A stretch of 64,000 nucleotides of DNA from NCBI GenBank assembly GCA_010672785.1, contig JAAHFX010000003.1, positions 248,001 through 312,000 on the forward strand. The letters run 5' to 3'. Origin of the DNA: Sphaerospermopsis sp. SIO1G1. GTDB taxonomy: Bacteria; Cyanobacteriota; Cyanobacteriia; Cyanobacteriales; Nostocaceae. The position numbers and the translations under genes were made by a program. Below are positions 44,556 to 52,871 of the stretch, piece after piece. Position 1 is the stretch's first letter, and every line of letters begins with the position of its first letter. The notes under the pieces are model-generated. The model saw only the letters and a list, made by a program, of their open reading frames with translations. It was not told the DNA's origin and made no database searches.

Positions 44556-45869
44556 ATGTTAACTGAATTTACTCTTAGCAACTTCAAAAGTTATCAAACC
44601 AGCCGTTTACCGTTAGGCTATTTAACTGTTTTAATAGGTGCAAATGCAGCAGGTAAAAGTAACGCAATAGAAGCTTTACGTTTTTTATCATGGTTAGCAC
44701 AAGGTCAAAAACTTTCTAGTATTCAATATGCAGTAAATAGCTCTCCTGGGGTAGTTAGAGGGAGAATAAATGATTTATTTCATCAAGAAGAATCTAATTT
44801 TACTTTGGGATGTAAATTAGATTTACCGGAATGGAATGAATTAAATATTACTCTTAATCTTAGAGATGGAGAATTACATATTATTGGTGAACAAATTATT
44901 GATCAAAGTAATTCAGTCCCGTTATATAATTTAGAGCAACCGTCCCAAGGAATGAATACCGATGCTGTAGTTAATTATAATAACTTTACCAAGGGAAAAA
45001 ATAAACCAAAAATTACCTGTAATGACCAAATGGCTATCTTTGTGCAATTAGATAGTCCTGCGCGTTTTGATGCTAAATATCAAATATCTCAAACTAAAAT
45101 TCCCGAAATTGTGGGGGAATATCAACGAGTTTTAAATAATATCTTATTTTTAGATCCTGTGCCAGCTAGAATGCGTGAATATAGCTTTAAATCAGAAAAA
45201 AAATTACAGGAAGATGGTACAAATCTTTCTAGTGTTTTATATCATCTATGGCATGGAAAACCGGAAAATCAACAAATTATATTAAGTTTTATTCAAAGTT
45301 TACCAGAACAGGCTATAGATGGACTTGATTTCCTCATTGGTCCAAGAGATGAAATAATGGTGAAATTGAGGGAAACCTTTGGAGAACAACACCGTTTTTG
45401 TGAAGCAGCTTTATTATCTGATGGAACTTTAAGGGTATTAGCGATCGCTGCTGTCATGTTATCAGCAAAAGAAGGCAGTTTAGTAGTTATTGAAGAAATT
45501 GATAACGGTGTCCATCCTAACCGCGCTCAACATCTGCTCAGTAGTATTAGAGATATTGCAGAAAATCGTAAATTAAGAGTATTACTTTCTACTCACAACC
45601 CAGCTTTGATGGATGCTTTACCAGATCAAGCTTTAGGAGATGTCTTATTCTGTTTTCGAGATCCAGATATAGATAACAAAGGTAATAGTCGCGTGATCAG
45701 ATTAGGAGATATGGATGATTTTCCTAGTCTCATTTCCCAAGGACAATTAGGACATTTAGTAACTACTGGAGTAGTAGATCGGTTTATTAAATCACCCCAT
45801 ACACCAGAGGACAGAAAACAAAAAGCTATGACTTGGTTAGCTAGATTACAGGAGTACGAAAATGAGTAG
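44556..45869 (+). CDS. AAA/ABC-type ATPase of a two-gene module
   Basis: 437 residues of the RecF/OLD-like AAA_21 type: FTLSNFKSYQTSRLPLG start, Walker A GANAAGKS (28-35), signature-like LLSDGTLRVLAIAAVML, Walker B SLVVIEEIDNGVHP, and H-loop LLSTHNPALMD. No TOPRIM domain is attached. It overlaps the PIN-like gene by 8 bp, so the two act together. Such ATPases paired with a nuclease are frequent in phage-defence modules (compare PARIS, Septu and OLD types), but this pair matches no named system that I can recall. Start at ATG 44556; a TTG at 44544 is in frame. Confidence 0.8.
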   Translation: MLTEFTLSNFKSYQTSRLPLGYLTVLIGANAAGKSNAIEALRFLSWLAQGQKLSSIQYAVNSSPGVVRGRINDLFHQEESNFTLGCKLDLPEWNELNITLNLRDGELHIIGEQIIDQSNSVPLYNLEQPSQGMNTDAVVNYNNFTKGKNKPKITCNDQMAIFVQLDSPARFDAKYQISQTKIPEIVGEYQRVLNNILFLDPVPARMREYSFKSEKKLQEDGTNLSSVLYHLWHGKPENQQIILSFIQSLPEQAIDGLDFLIGPRDEIMVKLRETFGEQHRFCEAALLSDGTLRVLAIAAVMLSAKEGSLVVIEEIDNGVHPNRAQHLLSSIRDIAENRKLRVLLSTHNPALMDALPDQALGDVLFCFRDPDIDNKGNSRVIRLGDMDDFPSLISQGQLGHLVTTGVVDRFIKSPHTPEDRKQKAMTWLARLQEYENE

Positions 45870-46347
45870 TATTTTCCTGATTGATACGAGTATTTTTCTC
45901 AACTTTCTCAATGTTCCTAAGTGTAACCAAAATCGGGAATTAGTAATGGCAGATTTTGAAACTTATTTGACATCTGGGTGCTACTTTTTATTACCTATGG
46001 CAACTATCATTGAAACAGGTAATCACATTGCCCAAAATGGTGATGGAACAATAAGGAGAAAGACAGCTAACCGTTTTATAAAAGAAGTGAAAGCAGCATT
46101 TCAAGGAGATGCACCTTGGCAACCTACGGAATTTCCAGATAAAATCAAAATATTAGCATGGATTGATAAATTCCCTGCTCTGGCTGGACAAAACAAATCT
46201 CCTGATAAACAAGAAGGAACAAGTTTTGGTGATCTCAGTATTATTGAAGAATTTAATAAATTATGTCAACGTTTTCCTAATAGAGAAATATACATCTGGT
46301 CATTAGATAGTGATTTAAAAAATTATTATCAACAACCTCAACAATAA
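45862..46347 (+). CDS. PIN-fold nuclease-like protein, partner of the ATPase
   Basis: 161 residues with a PIN-like layout of acidic residues: D8 in FLIDTSIF, E51 in TIIETGNH, D124 in SFGDLSII, and D149/D151 in YIWSLDSDL. PIN domains are metal-dependent RNases. Standard VapC size is 130-140, so this is slightly larger, with an inserted KTANRFIKEVKAAFQG region. Translation is coupled to the ATPase gene (8-bp overlap). The likely role is the toxic effector released or activated by the ATPase, but this is inference. Confidence 0.68.
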   Translation: MSSIFLIDTSIFLNFLNVPKCNQNRELVMADFETYLTSGCYFLLPMATIIETGNHIAQNGDGTIRRKTANRFIKEVKAAFQGDAPWQPTEFPDKIKILAWIDKFPALAGQNKSPDKQEGTSFGDLSIIEEFNKLCQRFPNREIYIWSLDSDLKNYYQQPQQ

Positions 46348-46437
46348 CCTTAAAATACACACAATAGTTAAATCTCCAATTCTTTGATAACTTTTTGATT
46401 TGGGGATGAGATTTTTATAGATAGTAGGAAATTTTTT

Positions 46438-47601
46438 GTGTCTACAGTAATTAAAAATTCGTTTCAGTCACAACGTCTTGTTTCTCTAGATGTATTTCGA
46501 GGAATTGCGATCGCCTCGATGATATTAGTTAATAATCCTGGTAGCTGGAGTTACATTTACCCACCCTTAAAACACGCAGAATGGCATGGTTGCACACCCA
46601 CAGATTTAGTTTTCCCATTCTTTTTATTTATTGTTGGTGTTGCAATGCCTTTTTCTGTTGCTAAGTATACACCAGAAAACCGCCCCACTCGTCAAGTTTA
46701 TTTGCGGATAATTCGCAGAGGTTTAGTGTTATTTGCTTTGGGTTTATTTTTGACTTTGTTTACCTTCTTTCTCGATTTTATTTTTAAAGGAATACCTATT
46801 GATTTAAGTAATATGAGAATTATGGGGGTATTACAGCGGATCAGTTTAGCTTATGTAATTTCTGCTGTTTTGGTTTTACAACTTTCCCAACTTAGTTTAT
46901 GGATACTTTCAGGAATATTGCTATTAGGTTATTGGGGTGTAATGCAATTAATTCCTGTTCCTGGTTTTGGTGGAGGTAATTTATCACCTGAAGGAAATTT
47001 TGCTGGTTATATTGATCGGATTATATTAGGAAGTCAGCATCTTTATCAAGGTGGATCTTTTGATCCAGAAGGTTTATTTAGCACTATTCCCGCAGTTGTA
47101 ACAGTTTTAATTGGTTATTTGACTGGTTCATGGTTACAAAAACAGCAAGTTAAAAGTAGGACGAGTGTTAATTTAGTGATTTGGGGTTTGGTGTGTTTAA
47201 TTATTGGGATATTCTGGGGTTTTGTCTTTCCTATTAATAAACCTTTGTGGACAAGTTCCTATGTGATTTATACCGCTGGTTGGGCTTTATTAGTATTAGC
47301 TTTATGTTATGAAGTAGTAGAAGTTAGAGGTTTAAAAAAATGGGGTTTTCCTTGGCAAGTGATGGGTGTAAATGCTATTTTTCTCTTTATTGGTTCTGGG
47401 GTTGTGGGTAGAATTTTAGTGAAAATTTCTGTGGGTAGTGGGGAAGATGCTTTGTCACTAAAAACCTGGATTTATAAGAATTCATTTAGTAGTTGGGCTG
47501 GAAATATGAATGGTTCTTTATTATTTGCGATCGCCAATCTTTTATTATGGTGGTTAGTGCTTTATGTTATGTATCGTCGGCGTTGGTTTTTGAAAATTTA
47601 G
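46438..47601 (+). CDS. HGSNAT-like (DUF5009) membrane acyltransferase
   Basis: 387 residues, about ten membrane segments. The opening RLVSLDVFRGIAIASMILVNNPG and the TPTDLVFPFFLFIVGVAMPFS segment are those of the heparan-alpha-glucosaminide N-acetyltransferase/NagX family, which transfers acetyl groups across a membrane to sugars. The catalytic histidine is probably in LKHAEWHG. A cell-envelope sugar is the likely acceptor. It starts with GTG at 46438. Convergent with the Uma2-family gene, with a shared terminator hairpin between them. Confidence 0.85.
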   Translation: MSTVIKNSFQSQRLVSLDVFRGIAIASMILVNNPGSWSYIYPPLKHAEWHGCTPTDLVFPFFLFIVGVAMPFSVAKYTPENRPTRQVYLRIIRRGLVLFALGLFLTLFTFFLDFIFKGIPIDLSNMRIMGVLQRISLAYVISAVLVLQLSQLSLWILSGILLLGYWGVMQLIPVPGFGGGNLSPEGNFAGYIDRIILGSQHLYQGGSFDPEGLFSTIPAVVTVLIGYLTGSWLQKQQVKSRTSVNLVIWGLVCLIIGIFWGFVFPINKPLWTSSYVIYTAGWALLVLALCYEVVEVRGLKKWGFPWQVMGVNAIFLFIGSGVVGRILVKISVGSGEDALSLKTWIYKNSFSSWAGNMNGSLLFAIANLLLWWLVLYVMYRRRWFLKI

Positions 47602-47640
47602 TTGCCCGTAAATTTGGCTATTAAACACTAAAAAAACATC

Positions 47641-47665
47641 AAAAAACCACATTCATAAAATGTGG
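47641..47665 (-). terminator. Rho-independent terminator
   Basis: CCACATT-CATAA-AATGTGG stem-loop. On the minus strand it is followed by six T, making a good terminator for transcripts entering from the Uma2 gene's flank; on the plus strand it lies 45 bp after the HGSNAT-like stop. Confidence 0.55.
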
Positions 47666-47691
47666 TCAACAAACATCATTAATTTTGCTAT

Positions 47692-48480
47692 TTAATCTAA
47701 ATCAGGTTCAATACCAAGCGCACGTAATTGGGCAATTAGTTTTTCTTTTTTTTGTCGTTCTTGTTCAGCTTTTTGTCGTTCTTGTTCAGCTTTCTGACGT
47801 TCCTGCTCAGTTTTTTGACATTCTTCCTCCACAGGAGTTAATACCCAATCACCATTTTTATCATACCAACGTAACCAAAGCATATTAACATTTTTATAAC
47901 TGCCTTGCCAAACTCCTAAACCTAATTCTAAATCAGGAATCCAAAAACGTAAATCCGATAAATTTACTTCAATATAACTAGCACCTGTTAACTCAAACAT
48001 TTTAAATTCAGACTGATAACGATCAAAAATTGCGTAATAGGGAACTCTTAAAACTTGCTCATAAACTTCCCATTTAGTTGGCGGTTTTTCCACATCTCGC
48101 AAAGTTTGACCTAAATCTTCTTTTTCCGTTCCTGGTGATAGTAATTCAACCACAACATAAGGATTTACAGCTTCTTGCCAAACTACATAACTTAATCTTA
48201 AATCTCTTTCTTGATAAAGAGAAGAAACACCAACAACGGCAAACCAATCTGGGCGTTTATACCACAATGGATGACGAGTATCATAATATAAATTCATATC
48301 ACTAGCTGTAAAAATTTGGTCGCTAGGATAATTCCGTGGACGAAATGTGTCTGCTAATAATTGTGGTTGTAGTAAATGAAATTGATCTGGCAAACCTTTC
48401 TCCTCCGGATCTTCGCTAGGAAGATCATACATTGTTGGTAATGTTTCTTTAGCAGACAGCGGTGGATCTGTTTGATACAT
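47692..48480 (-). CDS. Uma2/DUF820 family protein with heptad-repeat tail
   Basis: 262 residues. Residues about 40-210 form a PD-(D/E)XK-like DUF820 domain (DMNLYYDTRHPLWYKRPDWFAVVGV, YVVVELLSPGTEKEDLG, KWEVYEQVLRVPYYAIFDRY), a family greatly expanded in cyanobacteria and of unknown function. The C-terminal tail repeats EQERQKA three times and predicts a coiled coil. The DNA there is a 21-bp tandem repeat (about 47752-47822), open to slippage. ATG at 48480. Confidence 0.88.
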   Translation of the reverse strand: MYQTDPPLSAKETLPTMYDLPSEDPEEKGLPDQFHLLQPQLLADTFRPRNYPSDQIFTASDMNLYYDTRHPLWYKRPDWFAVVGVSSLYQERDLRLSYVVWQEAVNPYVVVELLSPGTEKEDLGQTLRDVEKPPTKWEVYEQVLRVPYYAIFDRYQSEFKMFELTGASYIEVNLSDLRFWIPDLELGLGVWQGSYKNVNMLWLRWYDKNGDWVLTPVEEECQKTEQERQKAEQERQKAEQERQKKEKLIAQLRALGIEPDLD

Positions 48481-48605
48481 TTTTCACTATCCTGTCAATT
48501 GATTTTATTTATTATATTGTCATCCGAGTATCAATAATATTACTCCTCGTATTCTATTAAATAATGGTATCATAAATACTATTCTTGACTAAGATAAAAA
48601 AATTT

Positions 48606-49052
48606 ATGCAAGTCGTAAAAAAGCAAGACTGGAATTTAAACAATAATCAAGTTCTAATTGTCGCTGCAAGTTGGGCAGAATCAATAGCATTAAACCATCG
48701 TATGTACATCTGCCAAAATCAACGAAATTTTCAATCTTCGCGCTATATTGCATTCTATAATGATGGCAAAATTGAGTATATCTATGAAATTGTGGATGCT
48801 CCATATTCTAATTGTACTTTAGAAAATACGCCCATCTTGCTAACTCTTGACCAACTCGACATTCCAGAAGAACCACGTCAGGTAATATATATTAAGCCCT
48901 TCCTTAAAGTTGATCCAATTATTAATGATACATTCGACAAAAATGGTAAGTCTTGCGCTTTTGTACAGGGTCATCGTTATACTACCCTTGATAGGATAAA
49001 GAAAGCTAAGAAAACATCAGAACTTATTGCTTCACCTGATGAAGATGTTTAG
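48606..49052 (+). CDS. Hypothetical protein
   Basis: About 148 residues, mixed alpha/beta in composition, no membrane segment or signal peptide. Start at ATG 48606 (MQVVKKQDWNLNNN); a TTG at 48585 is in frame. Not recognised. The text NQRNFQSSRYIAFYNDGKIEYIYEI suggests a compact beta-rich fold. It is convergent with the DUF3368 toxin gene, 24 bp apart, in a neighbourhood of toxin and nuclease genes. Confidence 0.6.
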   Translation: MQVVKKQDWNLNNNQVLIVAASWAESIALNHRMYICQNQRNFQSSRYIAFYNDGKIEYIYEIVDAPYSNCTLENTPILLTLDQLDIPEEPRQVIYIKPFLKVDPIINDTFDKNGKSCAFVQGHRYTTLDRIKKAKKTSELIASPDEDV

Positions 49053-49075
49053 AATCTCCATTTCATGCTTATCCA

Positions 49076-49570
49076 TTATTCTCGTTGATGTTCCTGTGCT
49101 AACGTCAAAACTTGTACATAAAGCCGATCTGAAATTCTCATTCCCTGTGCTTGCATTTCATCTAAAACATCCTTAACACTATCCAAGAAACCCCTGTTTT
49201 TTGCTAACAGCAAAACTCCCACAGTTCCAATTAAAGGTAACTTTCTATCCATAGCTACTTTCCTAGCAGCCCTTTCATCAATTAACAACTGAGAAGCACC
49301 TATTTCTTCCGCTAAAGCAATGGCTTCTGACTCTCCTAAATCTAACTTAAATAACTGCTGTAACTCCCTCACGACTTGCTGATTATTTACTGTCATAACC
49401 TCTAACCAAGACAAATCCTGAACAAGTTTTGCTGCTGGATGCGTACCTACCTGCAATTCATTAAATACACCTTGGGGAATAATAACTTTACCAAAAATTT
49501 TGGGTAATAAATCAAGAGAATTTACTTTTGCTAACTCACTAATTGGGGTAGTATCAGAAACAATAATCAT
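49076..49570 (-). CDS. DUF3368 PIN-like toxin
   Basis: 164 residues: MIIVSDTTPISELAKV (first acidic residue D6), VIIPQGVFNELQ, LDLGESEAIALAEE and LLIDERAARKVA carry the acidic residues of the PIN fold. DUF3368 is the form paired with UPF0175 antitoxins. It would be an RNase. The start codon follows directly on the stop of the antitoxin gene upstream. The ATG at 49570 is the first of the conserved sequence. Confidence 0.87.
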   Translation of the reverse strand: MIIVSDTTPISELAKVNSLDLLPKIFGKVIIPQGVFNELQVGTHPAAKLVQDLSWLEVMTVNNQQVVRELQQLFKLDLGESEAIALAEEIGASQLLIDERAARKVAMDRKLPLIGTVGVLLLAKNRGFLDSVKDVLDEMQAQGMRISDRLYVQVLTLAQEHQRE

Positions 49571-49855
49571 TTAATACATTTGCTGATTTAACATTAACTC
49601 TGCCTGTTCAACTTCTTGACGTAATTCATCTAAATTTTGAGAATCATCAAACAGAGAAATATCCCATTTTTTCATTATTTCTATTACCTCTAAACGAGTA
49701 ACACCAAGAATTTTTCCTGCCCTACCACTGGTAATCTCTCCTGCATCTAATAATGTCATCACATAACCTTCTTTAGCTTTTTGTAAAGCCTTTTCTTTAA
49801 CCTCATCTGAAAGCTGGATACTTTCTAACTGTTCATCTGAAATTGTTAAAGCCAT
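49571..49855 (-). CDS. UPF0175 family antitoxin
   Basis: 94 residues: acidic N-terminus, then EKALQKAKEGYVMTLLDAGEITSGRAGKILGVTRLEVIEIMKKWDI, a helix-turn-helix of the UPF0175 family. Its stop is immediately next to the toxin start, so the two form an operon in antitoxin-toxin order. ATG at 49855. Confidence 0.87.
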   Translation of the reverse strand: MALTISDEQLESIQLSDEVKEKALQKAKEGYVMTLLDAGEITSGRAGKILGVTRLEVIEIMKKWDISLFDDSQNLDELRQEVEQAELMLNQQMY

Positions 49856-50180
49856 TAGCCAAATCTCCTAATCATACATTTTTATTTTAATCTTTAAACC
49901 ACTTTCCAGAACAATGTTTATTTAGAGGATGTTTGTTGATCTGTTTGATACATTATAGATATTCCTAAAGATACAAATTTTATCTCTATTATGTAGCAAG
50001 ATAATATGGTATTTAAAGATTGCTAGAAATTTTCAGAAATTGTATTTTGTCAGAATCAGGATGTCCAGGATTTGAGGATGAACAGGATGAAAATGTCAAA
50101 TCTCTCTAAAACCTCTTACCTTCGTTTCTTCGTGGTTCATTCCTTAAATGGTATTAAATCTTTATAAAAATTAAATTTTA
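49856..50180. other. Non-coding gap with repeat debris
   Basis: Holds AGAGGATGTTTG near 49924 (end of the 12.5-kb MITE family), a GGATTTGAGGATGAACAGGAT string near 50070 and CCTTCGTTTCTTCGTGGTTC near 50120, all common dispersed cyanobacterial strings. No gene. Confidence 0.45.
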
Positions 50181-50843
50181 TTAATTATGAATTGATCTAT
50201 CTGGCATTATGGCTCCTTTGAGATTTACTCTTTGGGGGTTATATCCAAATAGTTTATCTATAAATGGTTTTACTGTTTCTTTGATGGTTGTTTCAAAGGA
50301 TGTTTGAAAAGTGGAGGGTACTGGAAATTTAGCTCCTTTTAGGAAGTCTTGAAGAATATCTTCGTCGAGGATTGATCCTGTAAGGTTAGCATATTGGAGA
50401 TTAGCCCCTTGAACATTTAGCCATTCATCCACTAAAGGTTTTTTACTTTGTGGCTTCTCCTCCTTTTTTATAGGTGCATTCTCACGCACAAAAGCTGTAA
50501 GAACTTCCATAATTGTCCATTGGTCTTTTTCTGAATCTTTGGCAATTCTTTCTAAAGTATAAATCGCACCTAATCTAACTTCAATTTTATCACTAGCAAG
50601 TTGTTCTATTGCCTTAGCAAAGCGTTCTGTAATTTGCTTATCTTCTGATATTTTTAAGTTTTTGAGGGCTATCTCGGTATTTTTAAGTGCAATTTCAGCA
50701 TTTTTATTTGCTGCTTTAGCACTTTCATTAGCAGCCTTAGCACTTTCTTCCATAGCATAAGCTCGTTTGGCTGCAAAATAAATATTTATTAGTCCTACAA
50801 TGCCACCAAAAATTAAGCCAGTAGTTGTTAAGACTTTAATCAC
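50181..50843 (-). CDS. Membrane-anchored protein with short pentapeptide-like stretch
   Basis: 220 residues: one N-terminal membrane segment (LTTTGLIFGGIVGLINIYFA), a coiled coil of repeated (E)SAKAAN / NAEIALK / NTEIALK heptads (30-65), a conserved FAKAIEQLASDKIEVRLGAIYTLERIAKDS region, and only two A(N)L-type pentapeptides (VQGANLQYANLTGSIL). Relatives normally continue with many pentapeptide repeats, so this one may be shortened. Function unknown. A 40-residue membrane ORF lies 30 bp upstream. Confidence 0.7.
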   Translation of the reverse strand: MIKVLTTTGLIFGGIVGLINIYFAAKRAYAMEESAKAANESAKAANKNAEIALKNTEIALKNLKISEDKQITERFAKAIEQLASDKIEVRLGAIYTLERIAKDSEKDQWTIMEVLTAFVRENAPIKKEEKPQSKKPLVDEWLNVQGANLQYANLTGSILDEDILQDFLKGAKFPVPSTFQTSFETTIKETVKPFIDKLFGYNPQRVNLKGAIMPDRSIHN

Positions 50844-50873
50844 GTATTCATACTTTTTTTCTAATAATTCTGT

Positions 50874-50996
50874 TCATTCTCCAGTATTTAAAATAATAGA
50901 AATTGCATAAATTACAATTGAAACAAGTATCACTCCAATAAATAAAAACCAAAATATTATTCGATTGTTCTGAATGTTTATATCATCGTTAGACAT
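50874..50996 (-). CDS. Possible 40-residue single-span membrane protein
   Basis: ATG at 50996 to TGA at 50874. A polar start (MSNDDINIQNN) is followed by one long hydrophobic segment (IIFWFLFIGVILVSIVIYAISII) and NTGE. It lies 30 bp upstream of the coiled-coil membrane protein, same strand. No family known to me; the clean hydrophobic span and the spacing are the only support. Confidence 0.35.
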   Translation of the reverse strand: MSNDDINIQNNRIIFWFLFIGVILVSIVIYAISIILNTGE

Positions 50997-51028
50997 AGTA
51001 TTAAATTTATTCCCTAAATATACAACTT

Positions 51029-51078
51029 CTCGTTCCTAGTCTCCGACTGGGAATGCAGTCATGAGTCTCCGACTCAAC
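51029..51078. repeat. REP-like double hairpin, copy 2 (3' of RAYT)
   Basis: CGTTCCTAGTCTCCGACTGG followed by ATGAGTCTCCGACTCA. Ends 3 bp after the RAYT gene. Inverted relative to the copy on the other side of that gene. Confidence 0.88.
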
Positions 51079-51081
51079 CAT

Positions 51082-51615
51082 TCAAAAATCAATCAACTCC
51101 ACATCCAACAAACTCGGTAAACCCATGTAATTACGATAGCTAGAATAACGCCAATGAGCCGGTTCATCAACATAACCACGTCTGACAGGATTATTGTGCA
51201 TATACTCTAACTTCTGTCTAAAAATTTCTTCATTTAAAATTGCCTGGGGATGAAAACCTTCTTGCCACAATTGATAATCTTGTTTAATCTTGTGTCTTAA
51301 CTTATAAAACTCCAACTGACCAAGTATATATTCAGCCTTATTTTTATGCAGTAAATCAATAATTGATCTAGCAGTAAATGATTTAAAATTACCTATTTCT
51401 TTAGATAAATTTGCAGATGCAGCAATCAAATGTAAATGATTTTCCATGATCACATAACCATACAAAGTCAACCTCTGTTTTTGCTGCATGAATTTCAGAG
51501 AATTTATGATAATCTGCACAAGTTCAGTGTTTCCAAATAATGGCATCCAATTAACTATTGTGCTGGTAATAAAATGTGGTCGAGTTCCTAATACGTGATA
51601 CCTGCTGCGTCCCAT
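51082..51615 (-). CDS. REP-associated tyrosine transposase (RAYT, Y1 family)
   Basis: 177 residues. HUH motif ENHLHLIA, the catalytic tyrosine candidate in the C-terminal helix region (SKEIGNFKSFTARSIIDLL), and the closing EYMHNNPVRRGYVDEPAHWRYSSYRNY are those of RAYT proteins, single-strand endonucleases that mobilise REP palindromes. The opening MGRSRYHVLGTRPHFITSTIV is typical of the cyanobacterial subgroup. The gene lies exactly between two inverted REP-like elements, and more such elements occur nearby. ATG at 51615. Confidence 0.92.
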   Translation of the reverse strand: MGRSRYHVLGTRPHFITSTIVNWMPLFGNTELVQIIINSLKFMQQKQRLTLYGYVIMENHLHLIAASANLSKEIGNFKSFTARSIIDLLHKNKAEYILGQLEFYKLRHKIKQDYQLWQEGFHPQAILNEEIFRQKLEYMHNNPVRRGYVDEPAHWRYSSYRNYMGLPSLLDVELIDF

Positions 51616-51740
51616 TTTTTAATTTTACTTGGTAGATGTGGTGATTTGATTTTAAGCTGGGAGGCAGAAGTTATACATCGTATAACTAGGGATTATGCAA
51701 AAATATTAGATACATAATTTATTGATTTTCATGTATTAGT

Positions 51741-51791
51741 TTCTGAGACAGAGCCTCATATTAAAATTCCCAGTCTGGAGACTGGGAACTA
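51741..51791. repeat. REP-like double hairpin, copy 3 (5' of RAYT, inverted)
   Basis: Reads on the minus strand as GTTCCCAGTCTCCAGACTGG, then ATGAGGCTCTGTCTCA. About 125 bp upstream of the RAYT start; its orientation opposes copy 2. Confidence 0.85.
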
Positions 51792-51814
51792 AGGAAATTA
51801 ATAACTAGCAAACC

Positions 51815-52762
51815 CTAATATAAAGACTTTACCCATTCCCATTCTCGCTGCAAACCCTCTTTTAAAGAAACCTTTGGTTGATAACCAAGAATTTTTTTAG
51901 CCTTAGAAATATCCGCAGCTGTATGACGTGCATCACCCATAGCTTTACCAATATGGTTGCGCTGAATTGACTTACCAACAATATTTTCCATTGTTTCCAA
52001 AACTTCAGTCAAAACCACCCTACTACCACCACCAATATTAAAAATTTCCCCTACCGCTTCTGGTACAGTAGCAGCAGCTAAATTAGCAGCAATAATATCA
52101 TTGATAAATGTAAAATCTCTGGTTTGTTGACCATCTCCATAGATAGGAATGGCTTCATCTTGTAAAACAGCTTTAAAAAATTTATGGAATGCCATATCTG
52201 GCCTTTGTCTTGGGCCGTAAACAGTGAAATACCTTAATGAAACAAAGGGTACACCAAAGTTTTTATAATACAGTCCACACAACCTTTCCGCAGCTAATTT
52301 GGTAATACCATAGGGTGAAACTGGTTTAGGGGCAATTCCTTCATGGGTAGGTAAAGTTTCTGCATCACCGTAAATACTAGATGTAGATGCAAAAACTAAC
52401 CTTTTTAAATGGATAGCATCTTTAGCAGCTTCCAATAAAACTTGTGTAGTGTTGATATTTCTTTCCGTATAAGCTCGAAAACCACTACCCCAAGAATTCC
52501 TCACTCCAGCTTGGGCAGCTTGATGATAAATTATCTCTACATCTTGAAGAAGTTTAGCTAAGTCTAAATTTTGAATATTGCCTTCAATTAAGGTCAAGTT
52601 TGCTGAATTGGTAAAAGTTGCAGCATTTTTTTGTTTTAAAGTAGGATCATAGTAATCATTAAATTCATCAATAGCTATTACCTCTTCTCCCCGTTCCAAT
52701 AAAGCATTCACTAGGTTAGAACCTATAAACCCAGCTGCACCAGTCACGATAATTCTAGTCAT
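51815..52762 (-). CDS. NAD-dependent sugar epimerase, UDP-glucuronate 4-epimerase-like
   Basis: 315 residues of the extended short-chain dehydrogenase type: IIVTGAAGFIGSNLV (NAD binding), STSSIYGDA and the catalytic YGITK (S-Y-K triad), SLRYFTVYGPRQRPDMA. The last is typical of UDP-glucuronate/UDP-glucose 4-epimerases. It acts on a nucleotide sugar for cell-envelope polysaccharide. It is followed on the same strand, after 109 bp upstream in coordinates, by a glycosyltransferase-like gene, consistent with polysaccharide synthesis. ATG at 52762. Confidence 0.88.
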   Translation of the reverse strand: MTRIIVTGAAGFIGSNLVNALLERGEEVIAIDEFNDYYDPTLKQKNAATFTNSANLTLIEGNIQNLDLAKLLQDVEIIYHQAAQAGVRNSWGSGFRAYTERNINTTQVLLEAAKDAIHLKRLVFASTSSIYGDAETLPTHEGIAPKPVSPYGITKLAAERLCGLYYKNFGVPFVSLRYFTVYGPRQRPDMAFHKFFKAVLQDEAIPIYGDGQQTRDFTFINDIIAANLAAATVPEAVGEIFNIGGGSRVVLTEVLETMENIVGKSIQRNHIGKAMGDARHTAADISKAKKILGYQPKVSLKEGLQREWEWVKSLY

Positions 52763-52871
52763 GTTCCTGATTGTTTGATAATTATTTAATATTTGGGTGT
52801 TTCACCGCAATTTTATCCTAACAGAATGTTAATTTTAATACTAAAATTGCGTTGGTTTTATCAACTTCAAG

